Assembly (NCBI GenBank): GCA_019314185.1
Contig: JAFCZU010000020.1
Location: 1 to 18,516 of the forward strand
Direction: 5' to 3'
DNA: 18,516 bases
From: Deltaproteobacteria bacterium
GTDB taxonomy: Bacteria > Desulfobacterota > Desulfobacteria > Desulfobacterales > ETH-SRB1
Shown here: in pieces, positions 6,744 through 15,413 of the stretch
How positions within the stretch are numbered: position 1 is the stretch's first letter
How the letters are laid out: each line of letters opens with the position of its first letter
Notes under the pieces: generated by a model
Seen by the model: the letters and a program-made list of their open reading frames with translations, nothing else
The model's database searches: none
What the model was told of the DNA's origin: nothing
Position numbers and translations under genes: made by a program

Positions 6744-7804
6744 AGGAAAACAAATTTAAAGATATCCTTTGCAGTGCAGAGATAACCATAAAAGAAGCCA
6801 TGATGTCTTTGAGTAAAGTCCGTGGGCAATTGCTTCTTGTGGTCGATAAAGACAGGAAACTCCTCGGTGTTCTGGCGGATGGGGACATAAGAAGGGCACT
6901 CTTAAAAAACATTTCTCTTACGGCAACCATATCGGGAATTATGAACAGAGAACCAAAAACACTCCTCTTTTTCAGTAAGAAACTCGCTTTAAAGGAAATG
7001 AAGAAATACTCCATAAAGCAAATTCCAGTGATTGACGAGGAGGGAAAAGTCCAGGATATTATTCTCTGGAATGATGTTATTGACGTAGAAATCGAGCTGG
7101 ACAAGTTGGACAACTCCGTTTTTATTATGGCGGGGGGCAGGGGGACAAGACTTAAACCATTTACCAAAATTCTTCCGAAACCGCTCATCCCCATAGGCGA
7201 CAAGCCCATAATAGAAATCATCATGGATAAATGCAAAAAACATGGGTTTTATAATTTTATAATATCCCTTAATTACAAAAGTGCCATGATTAAGCATTAT
7301 TTTGCTGAAAATGAGTATGATGCTTCAATTGAATTCAGGGAAGAGGATAAGCCTCTGGGGACAGCAGGACCACTGTGCCTGGTAAAGAATCAAATCAGGG
7401 AACCGTTAATTGTTACTAACTGTGATGTTATTACAGACATAGACTACCGCGATTTGCTGATCTTCCATAAGGAAAAAGGTTTCAAGATAACTATGGTGGG
7501 CGTAATGAAACAATTCACTGTACCTTATGGCGTATTGAAGACAAATAACGGCCATCTTATGGAAATCACGGAAAAACCGGAGTACGACTTTATGGTAAAC
7601 GCTGGCGTCTATGTGATCGATCCGGAGATACTTACACTCCTTGAAGACAACTGCTGCCTGGACATGCCAGATCTATTGGTAAGGGCCAAGGAAAAAGGAT
7701 ATAGCGTAGGCGTGTATCCTTTTAGCGGTGAATGGATTGATGTGGGGCAATGGGAAGATTATAAAAAAGCCATATCTCATATGGGTTTCGAGGTGATGCT
7801 TTGA
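6740..7804 (+). CDS. ptmE: CBS-domain nucleotidyltransferase, PtmE-like (glucosamine-1-phosphate guanylyltransferase type)
   Basis: A 354-residue fusion. Two CBS domains (about residues 8-60 and 66-118; VLADGDIRRALL and IPVIDEEGKV are typical) precede a nucleotidyltransferase domain that starts at residue 129. That domain has the signature MAGGRGTRLKPFT (130-142) and KPLIPIGDKP, then TNCDV (metal-binding Asp) and EWIDVGQ near the end. The architecture matches Campylobacter jejuni PtmE, which makes GDP-glucosamine from glucosamine-1-phosphate at the start of the CMP-legionaminate pathway. GDP specificity here is inferred from architecture and neighbours. Its ATG overlaps the stop of the HisH-like stub (ATGA). 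The CBS pair may sense an adenosyl nucleotide. Confidence 0.85.
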   Translation: MKENKFKDILCSAEITIKEAMMSLSKVRGQLLLVVDKDRKLLGVLADGDIRRALLKNISLTATISGIMNREPKTLLFFSKKLALKEMKKYSIKQIPVIDEEGKVQDIILWNDVIDVEIELDKLDNSVFIMAGGRGTRLKPFTKILPKPLIPIGDKPIIEIIMDKCKKHGFYNFIISLNYKSAMIKHYFAENEYDASIEFREEDKPLGTAGPLCLVKNQIREPLIVTNCDVITDIDYRDLLIFHKEKGFKITMVGVMKQFTVPYGVLKTNNGHLMEITEKPEYDFMVNAGVYVIDPEILTLLEDNCCLDMPDLLVRAKEKGYSVGVYPFSGEWIDVGQWEDYKKAISHMGFEVML

Positions 7805-9279
7805 AAATGGTGTACAGTCGTAAAATAGTTTTTCACATCAGGACTTGGGAAGTAGGCCTCTACACAGCGCTTGAGGATTATTTTTTAAAAAATACAGATA
7901 TGGAACTTGAGTTTCACTACATAACCCACCATTTCCAGGCTGAACACCTTTTGAAAAAAAAAGGGAGAAAATGCCTTAATATAAATCGGGAACTCAAAAA
8001 AATTCCTTTTCCTTCAGATTGGTGGAAGCGGTTGCAGGACTTGGAAAACCGCTACATAGGGTATACCAGGAATTTTCAACAGTATTTGATAGCCGAACGC
8101 TTTATGAGATCCAAACCACGCGTTTATCAGATGAGGCAACTTTATCGGACAGCCATGTTCTTTGATTCATATTTTGCAAAACATAAGCCTTTTTTTATGC
8201 TTTCCAATGGGCCAGACCATATGGCGTTTTGGCTTGCAATGGACATGCTTCGATATCACGGAGGGCATCCTTGCGGTCTTGTACCTCCCTCTTTACCTCG
8301 CTATCATTTTAGTATGTACAGGCAGGTGGGCAGGATATATTATGGGAAAGAACTGTATAAGGAGTACCTTAAAAAAGGGCTGAGTGACGAAGAGCATGAG
8401 ACTGTAACCGAATTGCAGAATGCTTTTTTAAAAGGCAAGGCTGTACCAGTAAATATCTCTCATGATCGATTTGCCCTTATTCGTCGGCGAAGTTTTAAAA
8501 CACGTGTTAAAAGCCATTTAAATTCAACATATTGGCAATATATGGAAAATATAAAGGGAAGTTGGTATGTGACACCATTGCGTATTCCTGGCACCTATTT
8601 TTTGGACAAGGCACTCGTAAAGCTGCGTGTTTTTATTAGGAACTTCTTTTTTAACGAAGTACTATCTTCCGACGTACCGTTTGTGTTTTTTCCTCTCCAT
8701 GTGGAACCGGAAGCCACCACCACCATCTATTCAAACTTTTACGAGAATCAATTGGAAACTATTAGATCCGTGTCCAAAGCCCTTCCAGTGTCATGGGCTT
8801 TGGTGGTCAAAGAGCACCCTAATAATAAAAATGGCCGCTGTCTGAATTTTTATTCCAGCCTTAAAAAGCTGCCGAATATTGTATTAATCAAGACCGATAC
8901 ACCGAGCTGGATACTTATACGATCTTGCCGGATGGTGGCCACATTAAGCGGAACTGCAGGTTTCGAGGCTAGCATCGTTGGAAAACCGGTTCTACTGTTT
9001 GGGGACCCTGGCTGGGGATATTCCCCGAGCGTAAAAAAGGTTGAAACCCTTCACAATCTGAGCAAAACAATTTCTGAACTGGATCGGGCTCAATTATCTC
9101 AGGATGATGACCGAGTGCAGGCATATGTGTTAAGCTGGATACAAGCTAACCCAGAAGGTCTGCATTCATATTTTTCATGGTATCCTCCCATAGACGATCC
9201 AAAAAACGTTGCTTTGATAGGAAAAGGACTTGTTAAACTTCTGCATGATCTGAACAAGGATAAGTTCTCTGATGCTTAA
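7801..9279 (+). CDS. Capsule-polysaccharide-synthesis-type protein, candidate nonulosonate transferase
   Basis: A 492-residue soluble protein. The C-terminal half has features of the capsule-synthesis (KpsS/KpsC-like, GT-B) family: FFPLHVEPEATT (297-308), VVKEHPNN (335-342) and LSGTAGFEA...GKPVLLFGDPGW (382-405). KpsS/KpsC use CMP-Kdo, so this is a reasonable candidate for using the CMP-nonulosonate made by the preceding genes; that role is inferred. The N-terminal 250 residues contain SNGPDH but no motif I can name. The start is TTG 7801, overlapping the previous stop (TTGA), with GAGGT at 7790-7794 six nt before. ATG 7807 is an alternative at a longer spacing. Confidence 0.65.
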   Translation: MKMVYSRKIVFHIRTWEVGLYTALEDYFLKNTDMELEFHYITHHFQAEHLLKKKGRKCLNINRELKKIPFPSDWWKRLQDLENRYIGYTRNFQQYLIAERFMRSKPRVYQMRQLYRTAMFFDSYFAKHKPFFMLSNGPDHMAFWLAMDMLRYHGGHPCGLVPPSLPRYHFSMYRQVGRIYYGKELYKEYLKKGLSDEEHETVTELQNAFLKGKAVPVNISHDRFALIRRRSFKTRVKSHLNSTYWQYMENIKGSWYVTPLRIPGTYFLDKALVKLRVFIRNFFFNEVLSSDVPFVFFPLHVEPEATTTIYSNFYENQLETIRSVSKALPVSWALVVKEHPNNKNGRCLNFYSSLKKLPNIVLIKTDTPSWILIRSCRMVATLSGTAGFEASIVGKPVLLFGDPGWGYSPSVKKVETLHNLSKTISELDRAQLSQDDDRVQAYVLSWIQANPEGLHSYFSWYPPIDDPKNVALIGKGLVKLLHDLNKDKFSDA

Positions 9280-9288
9280 TGCTCTTCC

Positions 9289-10647
9289 ATGTGGTCAGAT
9301 GACTCTTTCTTTTATTGTAATAATTTGAAAATTCTTAGCACGAAATACACAAAAAACAGCCCATTTGAAGCTTTTGTTGGTATTCTTAAGACTTGTCTTG
9401 ATGGAGTAAAATTCCAATCCATAAATTTTGCTCCGGCATATTTTTTGTTAATGCTTTTGGGTACTGCAATAAATTTTTGCAAAAGCCTGGCTTTTGCAAA
9501 AGTACTTGGTGTCAGCGAATTTGGATACCTGGCACTTTTCAATGTTTTTGTTTCATATGGAGCAATTCTGTTTCAATTCGGTCTGTTAAATGGTCTTAAC
9601 AGGGAACTGCCGGTTGCTATAGGCAGAGGTGAAAACGAGCGATCCATTCGCTTGCGTAATATGGTGCTTACCTCAGTTTTCATGATGATCCTGTTGGTTT
9701 TTCCGCTTTTTGCCGCAAGTCTATGTTGGATTAAAGCAGATGCTGGAGTTAAGGTCATTTATCTGGCTGCCTATGGTGGGTCTGCCATATCAGTACTGTA
9801 CGGATTTGTGACGCTTGAATTACGAGGACGGCAATTACTTTTACCTTTTTCGTTTATCTATGTGCTTCAGGCAGTCGCCACGCTTCTGATAGGAATTATT
9901 GCAGGTCGTTACTTTGGTCTTAAAGGTGTTATAGGGGCTGTATTCTTTGGTTATATTATATCCATTGTTATTGCTATGGTGTTTTGGATCGACAATATAC
10001 GTCTGGCTCGAATAGAATTGCAGGATATTAAATATTTGTTACGTATTGGCGTTCCTCTCGTATTATCAACATTCTGCTATACTTTTGCTTTAAGCATGGA
10101 TCGTCTCTTTATAGCCAAGTACTTCGGAATGTTTGAATTGGGTAAATACCAGTTTGCTTCTATAATATTTATAGCGGGTACTGCGATAAGCAGTGTTGTA
10201 GCGCAATGTGTGTCGCCACAAATTCTTTACAATCACGGTAGAGGAACGGAACCCGGAAAGAACTTTTCCGTAGTTCTTAAGATAATGGGAGGGATTTGCG
10301 CAATTTTCCTGCTTGGCTGGTATCCTTTTGTAGTAGGTTCAGGCTTTCTGGTGGAACGATTTTTTTACAAGTATTCGGATGTATTGCCCGTAATGCAAAT
10401 ATTTTATTTCTCAGCCGGTATAAAAATTATGAATATGGCTGGCGTAATGATTAATGTTTTTAACAAACAATTTATGGCTTTGGTATACACTATAATCGTG
10501 ACGCTTGTGTTATTTTTTGCTTATCTTGTGGCAGTCAAAGAAAGTGCCTCTCTGATAACTTTTGCCAAAATATTTTTAGGGGGCCAGATAATGTTTGTAG
10601 GAATGAATATCGGATTGGGTTTCTGGTGTGTCAAAAAATATAGATAA
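9289..10647 (+). CDS. wzx: Wzx-type polysaccharide flippase
   Basis: A 452-residue, very hydrophobic protein with about 12 predicted membrane segments. The first segment holds FLLMLLGTAINFCKSLAFAKVLG, where the alanine/lysine/leucine-rich end followed by SEFGYLALFNV is the typical first-helix signature of the polysaccharide biosynthesis/MATE-like flippase family. Members move undecaprenyl-diphosphate-linked repeat units across the inner membrane. A middle segment with SMDRLFIAKYFG matches the conserved seventh-helix region. The N-terminal 35 residues before the first helix are longer than usual and no Shine-Dalgarno precedes ATG 9289, so the true start may be downstream (for example TTG 9325). 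It sits directly before a Wzy-like gene, the expected pairing. Confidence 0.85.
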   Translation: MWSDDSFFYCNNLKILSTKYTKNSPFEAFVGILKTCLDGVKFQSINFAPAYFLLMLLGTAINFCKSLAFAKVLGVSEFGYLALFNVFVSYGAILFQFGLLNGLNRELPVAIGRGENERSIRLRNMVLTSVFMMILLVFPLFAASLCWIKADAGVKVIYLAAYGGSAISVLYGFVTLELRGRQLLLPFSFIYVLQAVATLLIGIIAGRYFGLKGVIGAVFFGYIISIVIAMVFWIDNIRLARIELQDIKYLLRIGVPLVLSTFCYTFALSMDRLFIAKYFGMFELGKYQFASIIFIAGTAISSVVAQCVSPQILYNHGRGTEPGKNFSVVLKIMGGICAIFLLGWYPFVVGSGFLVERFFYKYSDVLPVMQIFYFSAGIKIMNMAGVMINVFNKQFMALVYTIIVTLVLFFAYLVAVKESASLITFAKIFLGGQIMFVGMNIGLGFWCVKKYR

Positions 10648-10813
10648 GATATCTATGGTATGTGTTTTTGTCATACAGATTATAATCATTTTAGGTCATA
10701 AAACCTGTGCTTCAGCCTATTACGTACAGGCACCAACGATCCTGGAACCTGTCGGCGCAGTAGGTTTGAAACAGTCTTACGCAATACCGGTATCTTATGC
10801 CCTTATCGGATAG
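10628..10813 (+). CDS. Small putative secreted protein, unrecognised
   Basis: A short frame between wzx and the polymerase gene. From GTG 10628 it is 61 codons; from ATG 10655 it is 52. The product starts with a hydrophobic stretch (MVCVFVIQIIIILG) followed by HKTCASA and then YYVQAPTILEP, which looks like a signal peptide with an Ala-x-Ala cleavage site. A roughly 31-residue mature peptide would remain. It overlaps the end of wzx and the beginning of the polymerase frame (stop TAG 10811-10813; ATG 10797), so it could be translationally coupled. I do not recognise any family. It may instead be non-coding spacer between the two membrane-protein genes. Confidence 0.35.
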   Translation: MSKNIDKISMVCVFVIQIIIILGHKTCASAYYVQAPTILEPVGAVGLKQSYAIPVSYALIG

Positions 10814-12053
10814 ACATAAGCTGATGCAATTGAAAAAAATTATCAATGCGGATCTATCATTAAAACTGCTTGTGACAGGAATGAGCGTTTTATATCTTCA
10901 CGAAGTCTTGCTAAGTCTCGCCGTTATTCATATGGTAATAGCTTATACGGGCTTTATTTTCTTGTTTTTATCACTTTGCACTGCAATTGTGGAGGGCAAA
11001 TTAAATTACCTTGAACGCAAATATGCCAATTGGCTGTTGGCAATATGGCTTTTTGCTTTCTTTATGCTTTTGCATGGCGCTTTTTTAGGCCATGATTTGA
11101 GATATCTCTCTCGCGATTTATGGGCATTTTGTTTCTTTGCGTGCTTATTGGCTGCGGCTAAAAAAGACAACTGGATTGTCATCGACAGGATGGTGTATCT
11201 TCAATTTACGTTTACTATAGTCTTAGTGGTTTTTATCTGGTCTTTTTACGGCCTAAATATTACAAGAGAAATACTTCAACAAAGCTTAAATTCTTTTGAA
11301 AGGCCTCGTTTGGCGTGGGCTTGGGGGCTATTATATAGCTGGCCGTATATGCTTCTTACTTATAAGGAAAGTTCTTTAAGTAGAAGAATAATAACCATAC
11401 TCGGTTTTACAATATTTATTGTAATAGCATTGATGTTTGAAAAACGGAGTCCTGTGGTTTTTCTAATATTGTTTATCGGCCTATATGCTATTTTTGCTAA
11501 AGATAGGTCAATGGCAAAAATAATAACCAGGAATAGATTGATTTATAAGCTTATTTCAGTGCTGCTGGCGATAACCGTTCTGAGCACAGGGGTTTACCTG
11601 ATTGCTCGTGTGCAGGAAAAAACAGGATATAATTATGTAACAGTGTTACTTGATAGAAGTTCTTCTCGCGGCGGTTTTATCGACACGCTTTTGCATGACC
11701 CCAGATTAGATTCAATTCCCAAGGATATTATTGCTGAAGCGGAAGCCTATCAAATAGTCGTTGGACAGGGGTTAGGGTCTACCATATTGAGAAGTTCAGT
11801 TCAGATTCAATCAGTGGAAAACGGACTTATGCTTTTGTTCTTTAAGGGCGGAATATTATATACGATAGCATGGTGTTTTGGTTTGCTGAATATTTTAACA
11901 GACTTATTCCGGCGAAGAAAAAAGTCGGTGGTTTCATTTCAAATTATGTCATCAGTTATCATAATTATGTCGCCTATATCGTGCTTTTTTCATATGGGTT
12001 TTCTGACCGGACATATAATGTTGTGGTTTGGTCGTAGTATGGCGCGGGCGTGA
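10797..12053 (+). CDS. Wzy-like O-antigen/capsule polymerase or ligase-family membrane protein
   Basis: A protein of up to 418 residues with about 10-12 membrane segments. A large soluble loop (about residues 278-340, including SSSRGGFIDTLLHD and VVGQGLGSTIL) lies before the last two or three helices. This layout, with a big periplasmic loop near the C-terminus and a GQGLG-type turn, is characteristic of Wzy polymerases and WaaL-type ligases. Sequence in this group is too variable for a firm choice. Polymerase is favoured because the gene follows wzx. Two starts are possible: ATG 10797, overlapping the small ORF upstream, or ATG 10824 (MQLKKIINAD), which removes nine residues. Neither has a strong ribosome site. 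Confidence 0.72.
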   Translation: MPLSDRHKLMQLKKIINADLSLKLLVTGMSVLYLHEVLLSLAVIHMVIAYTGFIFLFLSLCTAIVEGKLNYLERKYANWLLAIWLFAFFMLLHGAFLGHDLRYLSRDLWAFCFFACLLAAAKKDNWIVIDRMVYLQFTFTIVLVVFIWSFYGLNITREILQQSLNSFERPRLAWAWGLLYSWPYMLLTYKESSLSRRIITILGFTIFIVIALMFEKRSPVVFLILFIGLYAIFAKDRSMAKIITRNRLIYKLISVLLAITVLSTGVYLIARVQEKTGYNYVTVLLDRSSSRGGFIDTLLHDPRLDSIPKDIIAEAEAYQIVVGQGLGSTILRSSVQIQSVENGLMLLFFKGGILYTIAWCFGLLNILTDLFRRRKKSVVSFQIMSSVIIIMSPISCFFHMGFLTGHIMLWFGRSMARA

Positions 12054-12201
12054 ATGTGTTTTAGTTGTATCACGAAAGAAGCCTTTTTCTTTTCCCCTGG
12101 GGTAGGAAAAACCAACTTGTTGTTGCCTTGGGCGAAGTGTTTATAGGAAAAGAGCATCTTTACCATAATGTGATCTTTTTTGTACTCTTGATAGGAAAAG
12201 A
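12054..12201 (+). promoter_or_regulatory. 148-bp gap with possible promoter and repeated TAGGAAAA
   Basis: The largest clean gap before the methyltransferase region. TTGTTG (12117-12122) and TTTATA (12140-12145) are 17 bp apart and could form a weak sigma-70-type promoter for the GT4 gene. TAGGAAAA occurs three times (12103-12110, 12144-12151, 12192-12199), and the last copy includes the ribosome site of the next gene. TTTTCC (12090-12095) and GGAAAA (12105-12110) can form a small 6-bp stem, with no T-run after it. No small ORF or RNA is evident. These are visual matches only. Confidence 0.3.
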
Positions 12202-13440
12202 ATGAGCGCAACAAAAAAAATTCTTATTGCTGGTGCTTGTATATTCCCAGAAGGTTCAGGAGGCGCGGTTAGATGTATGCACATGCTTGCAAAAGGATTT
12301 GCAGCTAACGGGCATCATGTTGAGGTTGCCACAACGTATGGCGCGGATACCTACAAGCGAAGGATTGAAATGGATGGATTTGTTGCATACTCATTTGGGC
12401 TGCTGCATGATCTGAATAAACTTAGCTTAGTCAAGAAGTTAAAATCACATTTGAAGTTAATGATCTATTTGATTTATTTAACCGTTAAAAAACGATATGA
12501 TATTATTTTTTTTTATGGACCGGGTCCCGCTTTTGTTTATGTTGGATTATTAGCCAAGATTATGAAACGTCGTGTGGCCTATTTAATGGCAGATATCCAG
12601 CCGAAAACAGCAAATATGAAAATATCTGGAAAGTTGAAGAGATTGCAGGCAAATATTGTTGATATTTCTTTAGCCAACATATCTGACCTCGTTGTTATTC
12701 TGGGGACGTCGAAATTGGTGCGGCGCTACGCTCGTTTTGCTCCAAAGTCGTCCCGTGTGCAGATATTAGCGCCTGTGGACACGGACATGTTTGCTTCTGG
12801 AAATGGCAATAGCTTTAGAGAAAAATATGGCCTTAAAGGTAAGGAAATTGTGACATACTCAGGTGCTTTGGATAAACTAGATGGAATTCATATTCTTATA
12901 GAGGCGATAAAATCAGTTGCACAAAAGCATCCCAATGTTGTTCTGGTTATAGCAGGCTCTACTGGAGACATAGATCGCGTTGTCGGGAAAATGTTGGATT
13001 TTAAACTTTTGGCGCAAGAACATGGGGTGGCAGACTTTACCATATTTACTGGTCATCTTCAGATGCAGAACGTTATCGATTTGCTTAATGCATCAAATGT
13101 TTTGGTAATGCCCAAAATTGACCATCCCTTGAATCATGCGGCCTCACCGATCAAAATAGCAGAATATTTGGCTGCCGGTCGTCCTATTGTCACGTCACGA
13201 ATCTGTGAACTCGATAGGCACTTAACACATAAGGAACATGTGTATTTTTGTGAATCGGGTAACACGATAGAACTTACTGATGCAATCAATTTTGTTCTTG
13301 AGAATGAAGCGTTGAGCTTAAAACTATCAAAAAATGCTTCATCAATTTCAAAAGTATTGTTTGATTACAGAACCATAACGGGAACAATATACGAGCGTGC
13401 TTTTATAACAGAGGAGGCAAATAAATGGTTGAATGCTTAA
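12202..13440 (+). CDS. Glycosyltransferase family 4
   Basis: A 412-residue GT-B protein of usual family length. The N-terminal acceptor domain begins with ILIAGACIFPEGSGGAVR (residues 7-24), the glycine-rich loop after the first strand. The C-terminal donor domain contains VTYSGALDKLDG (217-228), VVLVIAGS (246-253) and SPIKIAEYLAAGRPIV (315-330), in which E321 is the conserved nucleotide-sugar-binding Glu. It transfers a sugar from a nucleotide donor to the lipid-linked repeat unit at the inner membrane. AGGA at 12193-12196 sits 5 nt before the ATG. Its last 16 nt overlap the methyltransferase gene. Donor sugar is not predictable. Confidence 0.9.
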   Translation: MSATKKILIAGACIFPEGSGGAVRCMHMLAKGFAANGHHVEVATTYGADTYKRRIEMDGFVAYSFGLLHDLNKLSLVKKLKSHLKLMIYLIYLTVKKRYDIIFFYGPGPAFVYVGLLAKIMKRRVAYLMADIQPKTANMKISGKLKRLQANIVDISLANISDLVVILGTSKLVRRYARFAPKSSRVQILAPVDTDMFASGNGNSFREKYGLKGKEIVTYSGALDKLDGIHILIEAIKSVAQKHPNVVLVIAGSTGDIDRVVGKMLDFKLLAQEHGVADFTIFTGHLQMQNVIDLLNASNVLVMPKIDHPLNHAASPIKIAEYLAAGRPIVTSRICELDRHLTHKEHVYFCESGNTIELTDAINFVLENEALSLKLSKNASSISKVLFDYRTITGTIYERAFITEEANKWLNA

Positions 13441-14267
13441 CGCCAGAAGAGGCAATTGGACATACTGTTAAACGATTCCCATTCAATGGCTATATGACAA
13501 AATCAATGGGGGGATTTGGCGCTTATCAAAACATAGCGAAAACGGTATTGCAGTATCTAAACCGTGGCTGCACGATTCTTGATGTTGGTTGTGGTCCGTG
13601 CGATAAAACTGCGATTTTACAGTTTTTAGGATACAGATGCTATGGTTATGATGATTTGCAGGATGATTGGCACAACCTTCCTGGGTCAAAGGACAAAATC
13701 ATGTCATTTGCTAGAGAATGCGGCATAGATTTCAGGCTGGCTCATAATGATATACTCCCCTTTGAAAAAAACTCCTTTGATATGATTATGTTGAATGACA
13801 TTTTGGAACATCTTCATAATTCGCCGCGTGATCTACTGAATGATTTACTTGAATTGGCAAAAACAGAGGCCTTATTATTTGTGACAGTTCCTAATATAGT
13901 AAATATAAGAAAAAGAATTGACATACTTTTTGGAAAAACTAATTTGGGAAGTTATGAAACCTATTACTGGTATCCCGGTTCTTGGAGGGGTCATGTCAGA
14001 GAGTATGCAAAAAAAGATTTGATAAAATTATCTAAATATTTAGGTTTGGACGTGTTAGAGCTTCATGGTTGCGACCACATGCTGCAAAGGCTGCCTCCTT
14101 CTATGCGGTCGCTGTATCTTTTAGTGACAAAGATTTTTGATGGGCTGAAGGACACTTGGATTTTAGTGGCCAGAAAACGAAAGAACTGGAAACCAAGAAA
14201 AGAACTGCCTCCTGGTGAATTTGCAGCTATTATCGGAGAAGTTACATCTTATCAATATTCTGAGTGA
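13425..14267 (+). CDS. SAM-dependent methyltransferase (class I)
   Basis: A 280-residue class I methyltransferase. Motif I is ILDVGCGPCDK (residues 51-61), the SAM-binding glycine loop. YGYDDL supplies the acidic end of strand 2 and FDMIMLNDILEHL (118-130) is motif IV with its following helix. The C-terminal about 110 residues (LGSYETYYWYPGSWRGHVREY and on) are an unassigned cap region. GGAGG at 13413-13417 gives a strong ribosome site 7 nt upstream of the ATG, inside the end of the GT4 gene, so the two are coupled. Probable role: O- or N-methylation of a glycan or nucleotide sugar. The substrate is unknown. Confidence 0.85.
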   Translation: MVECLTPEEAIGHTVKRFPFNGYMTKSMGGFGAYQNIAKTVLQYLNRGCTILDVGCGPCDKTAILQFLGYRCYGYDDLQDDWHNLPGSKDKIMSFARECGIDFRLAHNDILPFEKNSFDMIMLNDILEHLHNSPRDLLNDLLELAKTEALLFVTVPNIVNIRKRIDILFGKTNLGSYETYYWYPGSWRGHVREYAKKDLIKLSKYLGLDVLELHGCDHMLQRLPPSMRSLYLLVTKIFDGLKDTWILVARKRKNWKPRKELPPGEFAAIIGEVTSYQYSE

Positions 14268-14277
14268 CGAAAGGAAT

Positions 14278-14379
14278 ATGCGACTCGGCATCGATGCTTC
14301 TAATATTCGTGGTGGGGTGACACATTTTGTCGAGCATTTTATTGCTATGTCTGAGTGGTTACAATTTCACATGCTTTAA
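14278..14379 (+). pseudogene. Truncated N-terminus of a GT4 glycosyltransferase, 33 codons
   Basis: ATG 14278 opens a 33-codon frame ending at TAA 14377-14379, with AAGGA 14271-14275 just upstream. The first residues, MRLGIDASNIRGGVTHFVE, match the typical N-terminus of a group of GT4 glycosyltransferases (R-x-G-I-D-A-S-N-[IL]-R...THL-x-E). Similarity ends at about residue 20, and nothing after it resembles the rest of a 350-400 residue enzyme. It lies 10 nt after the methyltransferase stop, exactly where an operon gene would be expected. I read it as the 5' remnant of a gene replaced by the cassette at 14466-16453. Confidence 0.65.
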
Positions 14380-14465
14380 AAAGTATAGTCGCATAAAAGA
14401 ATCTAACTTTTACACGTTATTATCTTGAAAACAGGTTCAAGTTCAGAGAATACAAGAGAGTCAAA

Positions 14466-15413
14466 ATGGGTCAAATTTTTGTTTTTGGTGCAACGGGTTT
14501 CATTGGCCAACACCTAATTCGGGAAGTAGATCGCAACATGACTTCGCCCGTAACCCGTGGCCTCAAAAAACGGATTCCAGCGGATCACGAGGACAGGAAC
14601 TGGCTTGTGGCAGATCTCTTGAACCCACACTCGATTGAACAAATTTTAACCCCGGGGAGTACCGTCATCAACCTTGCATATTCTGGGTTCTTTTCATCTG
14701 AAGATAATATTACAATGGTTGAAAACTTGGTCCAATCGTGTCGTCGAGCAAAGGTTTCGAAACTATTGCACTGTTCAACGGCAGTTGTAGTTGGCGAGAA
14801 TCCATCCTCTACCGTTAGTGAGGACACAAAATGCTTGCCAGTGACCCCTTATGAGAAAACAAAATATCAGATTGAGAATCTCCTTTTAGATGCGGCAAGC
14901 GATGATTTCGAAATTTATATTCTCCGGCCTACTACAGTCATTGGCCCCGGTGGGCAAAATCTAAAAAAACTGCTTTGGGCAATTGAGGCAGGCAATAGCG
15001 TAATTAACCATATTCGCTCTTCGGTCCTTGGCAATAGAAATTTGAACCTCGTGGCCGTGAAAGATGTCGTAAGAGCACTCATGCATCTAATCAAGCCATC
15101 GTCATTCCACTCTGGGGTCTATATTTGTTCAGCAGATGATGATCCGGATAATCGATATGATAAGGTTGAAGCGATCATGAGAGAACTTTTAGAAAAACAA
15201 AAACGAATTAAACCGACCCCGCTGCCTAAACAAATTTTGGAGGTTATGCTCAGATTTAGCAAGTCCGGGGCTGGGCGGTTCGCTAATCGCAACTACTCAT
15301 CGGAGAAGCTCTTTCATACAGGATTTCAAAGGAGCGAACCAGTAGCGCAGGCTGTCCGGGAATTTGTTTTATCCGAGGTAGGGTCTTCGAAGAGAGGAAG
15401 CTTACAGATATGA
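14466..15413 (+). CDS. NAD-dependent epimerase/dehydratase (extended SDR)
   Basis: A 315-residue extended short-chain dehydrogenase/reductase. The NAD(P)-binding GATGFIG lies at residues 8-14. The catalytic Ser (HCSTAVV, about S104) and Y129-x3-K133 (TPYEKTK) are in place. ILRPTTVIGPGGQN is the usual substrate-domain motif. It should modify a nucleotide sugar by epimerisation, dehydration or reduction in the cytoplasm. The substrate cannot be named. A weak AGAGAG purine run precedes the ATG. It overlaps the following glycosyltransferase gene as ATGA, and the two form a cassette behind a broken GT4 gene. Arg codons seem richer in CGN than in the nonulosonate genes, by eye only. Confidence 0.87.
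   Translation: MGQIFVFGATGFIGQHLIREVDRNMTSPVTRGLKKRIPADHEDRNWLVADLLNPHSIEQILTPGSTVINLAYSGFFSSEDNITMVENLVQSCRRAKVSKLLHCSTAVVVGENPSSTVSEDTKCLPVTPYEKTKYQIENLLLDAASDDFEIYILRPTTVIGPGGQNLKKLLWAIEAGNSVINHIRSSVLGNRNLNLVAVKDVVRALMHLIKPSSFHSGVYICSADDDPDNRYDKVEAIMRELLEKQKRIKPTPLPKQILEVMLRFSKSGAGRFANRNYSSEKLFHTGFQRSEPVAQAVREFVLSEVGSSKRGSLQI

Noticed and set aside
6727..7236. Long antisense open frame (169 codons) opposite the ptmE-like gene
   Set aside because: No recognisable motif, and it is fully covered by a gene with clear family signatures; a shadow frame.
12090..12110. Small TTTTCC/GGAAAA hairpin as a terminator after the polymerase gene
   Set aside because: The stem is AT-rich and not followed by a T-run, so it is not convincing as an intrinsic terminator.
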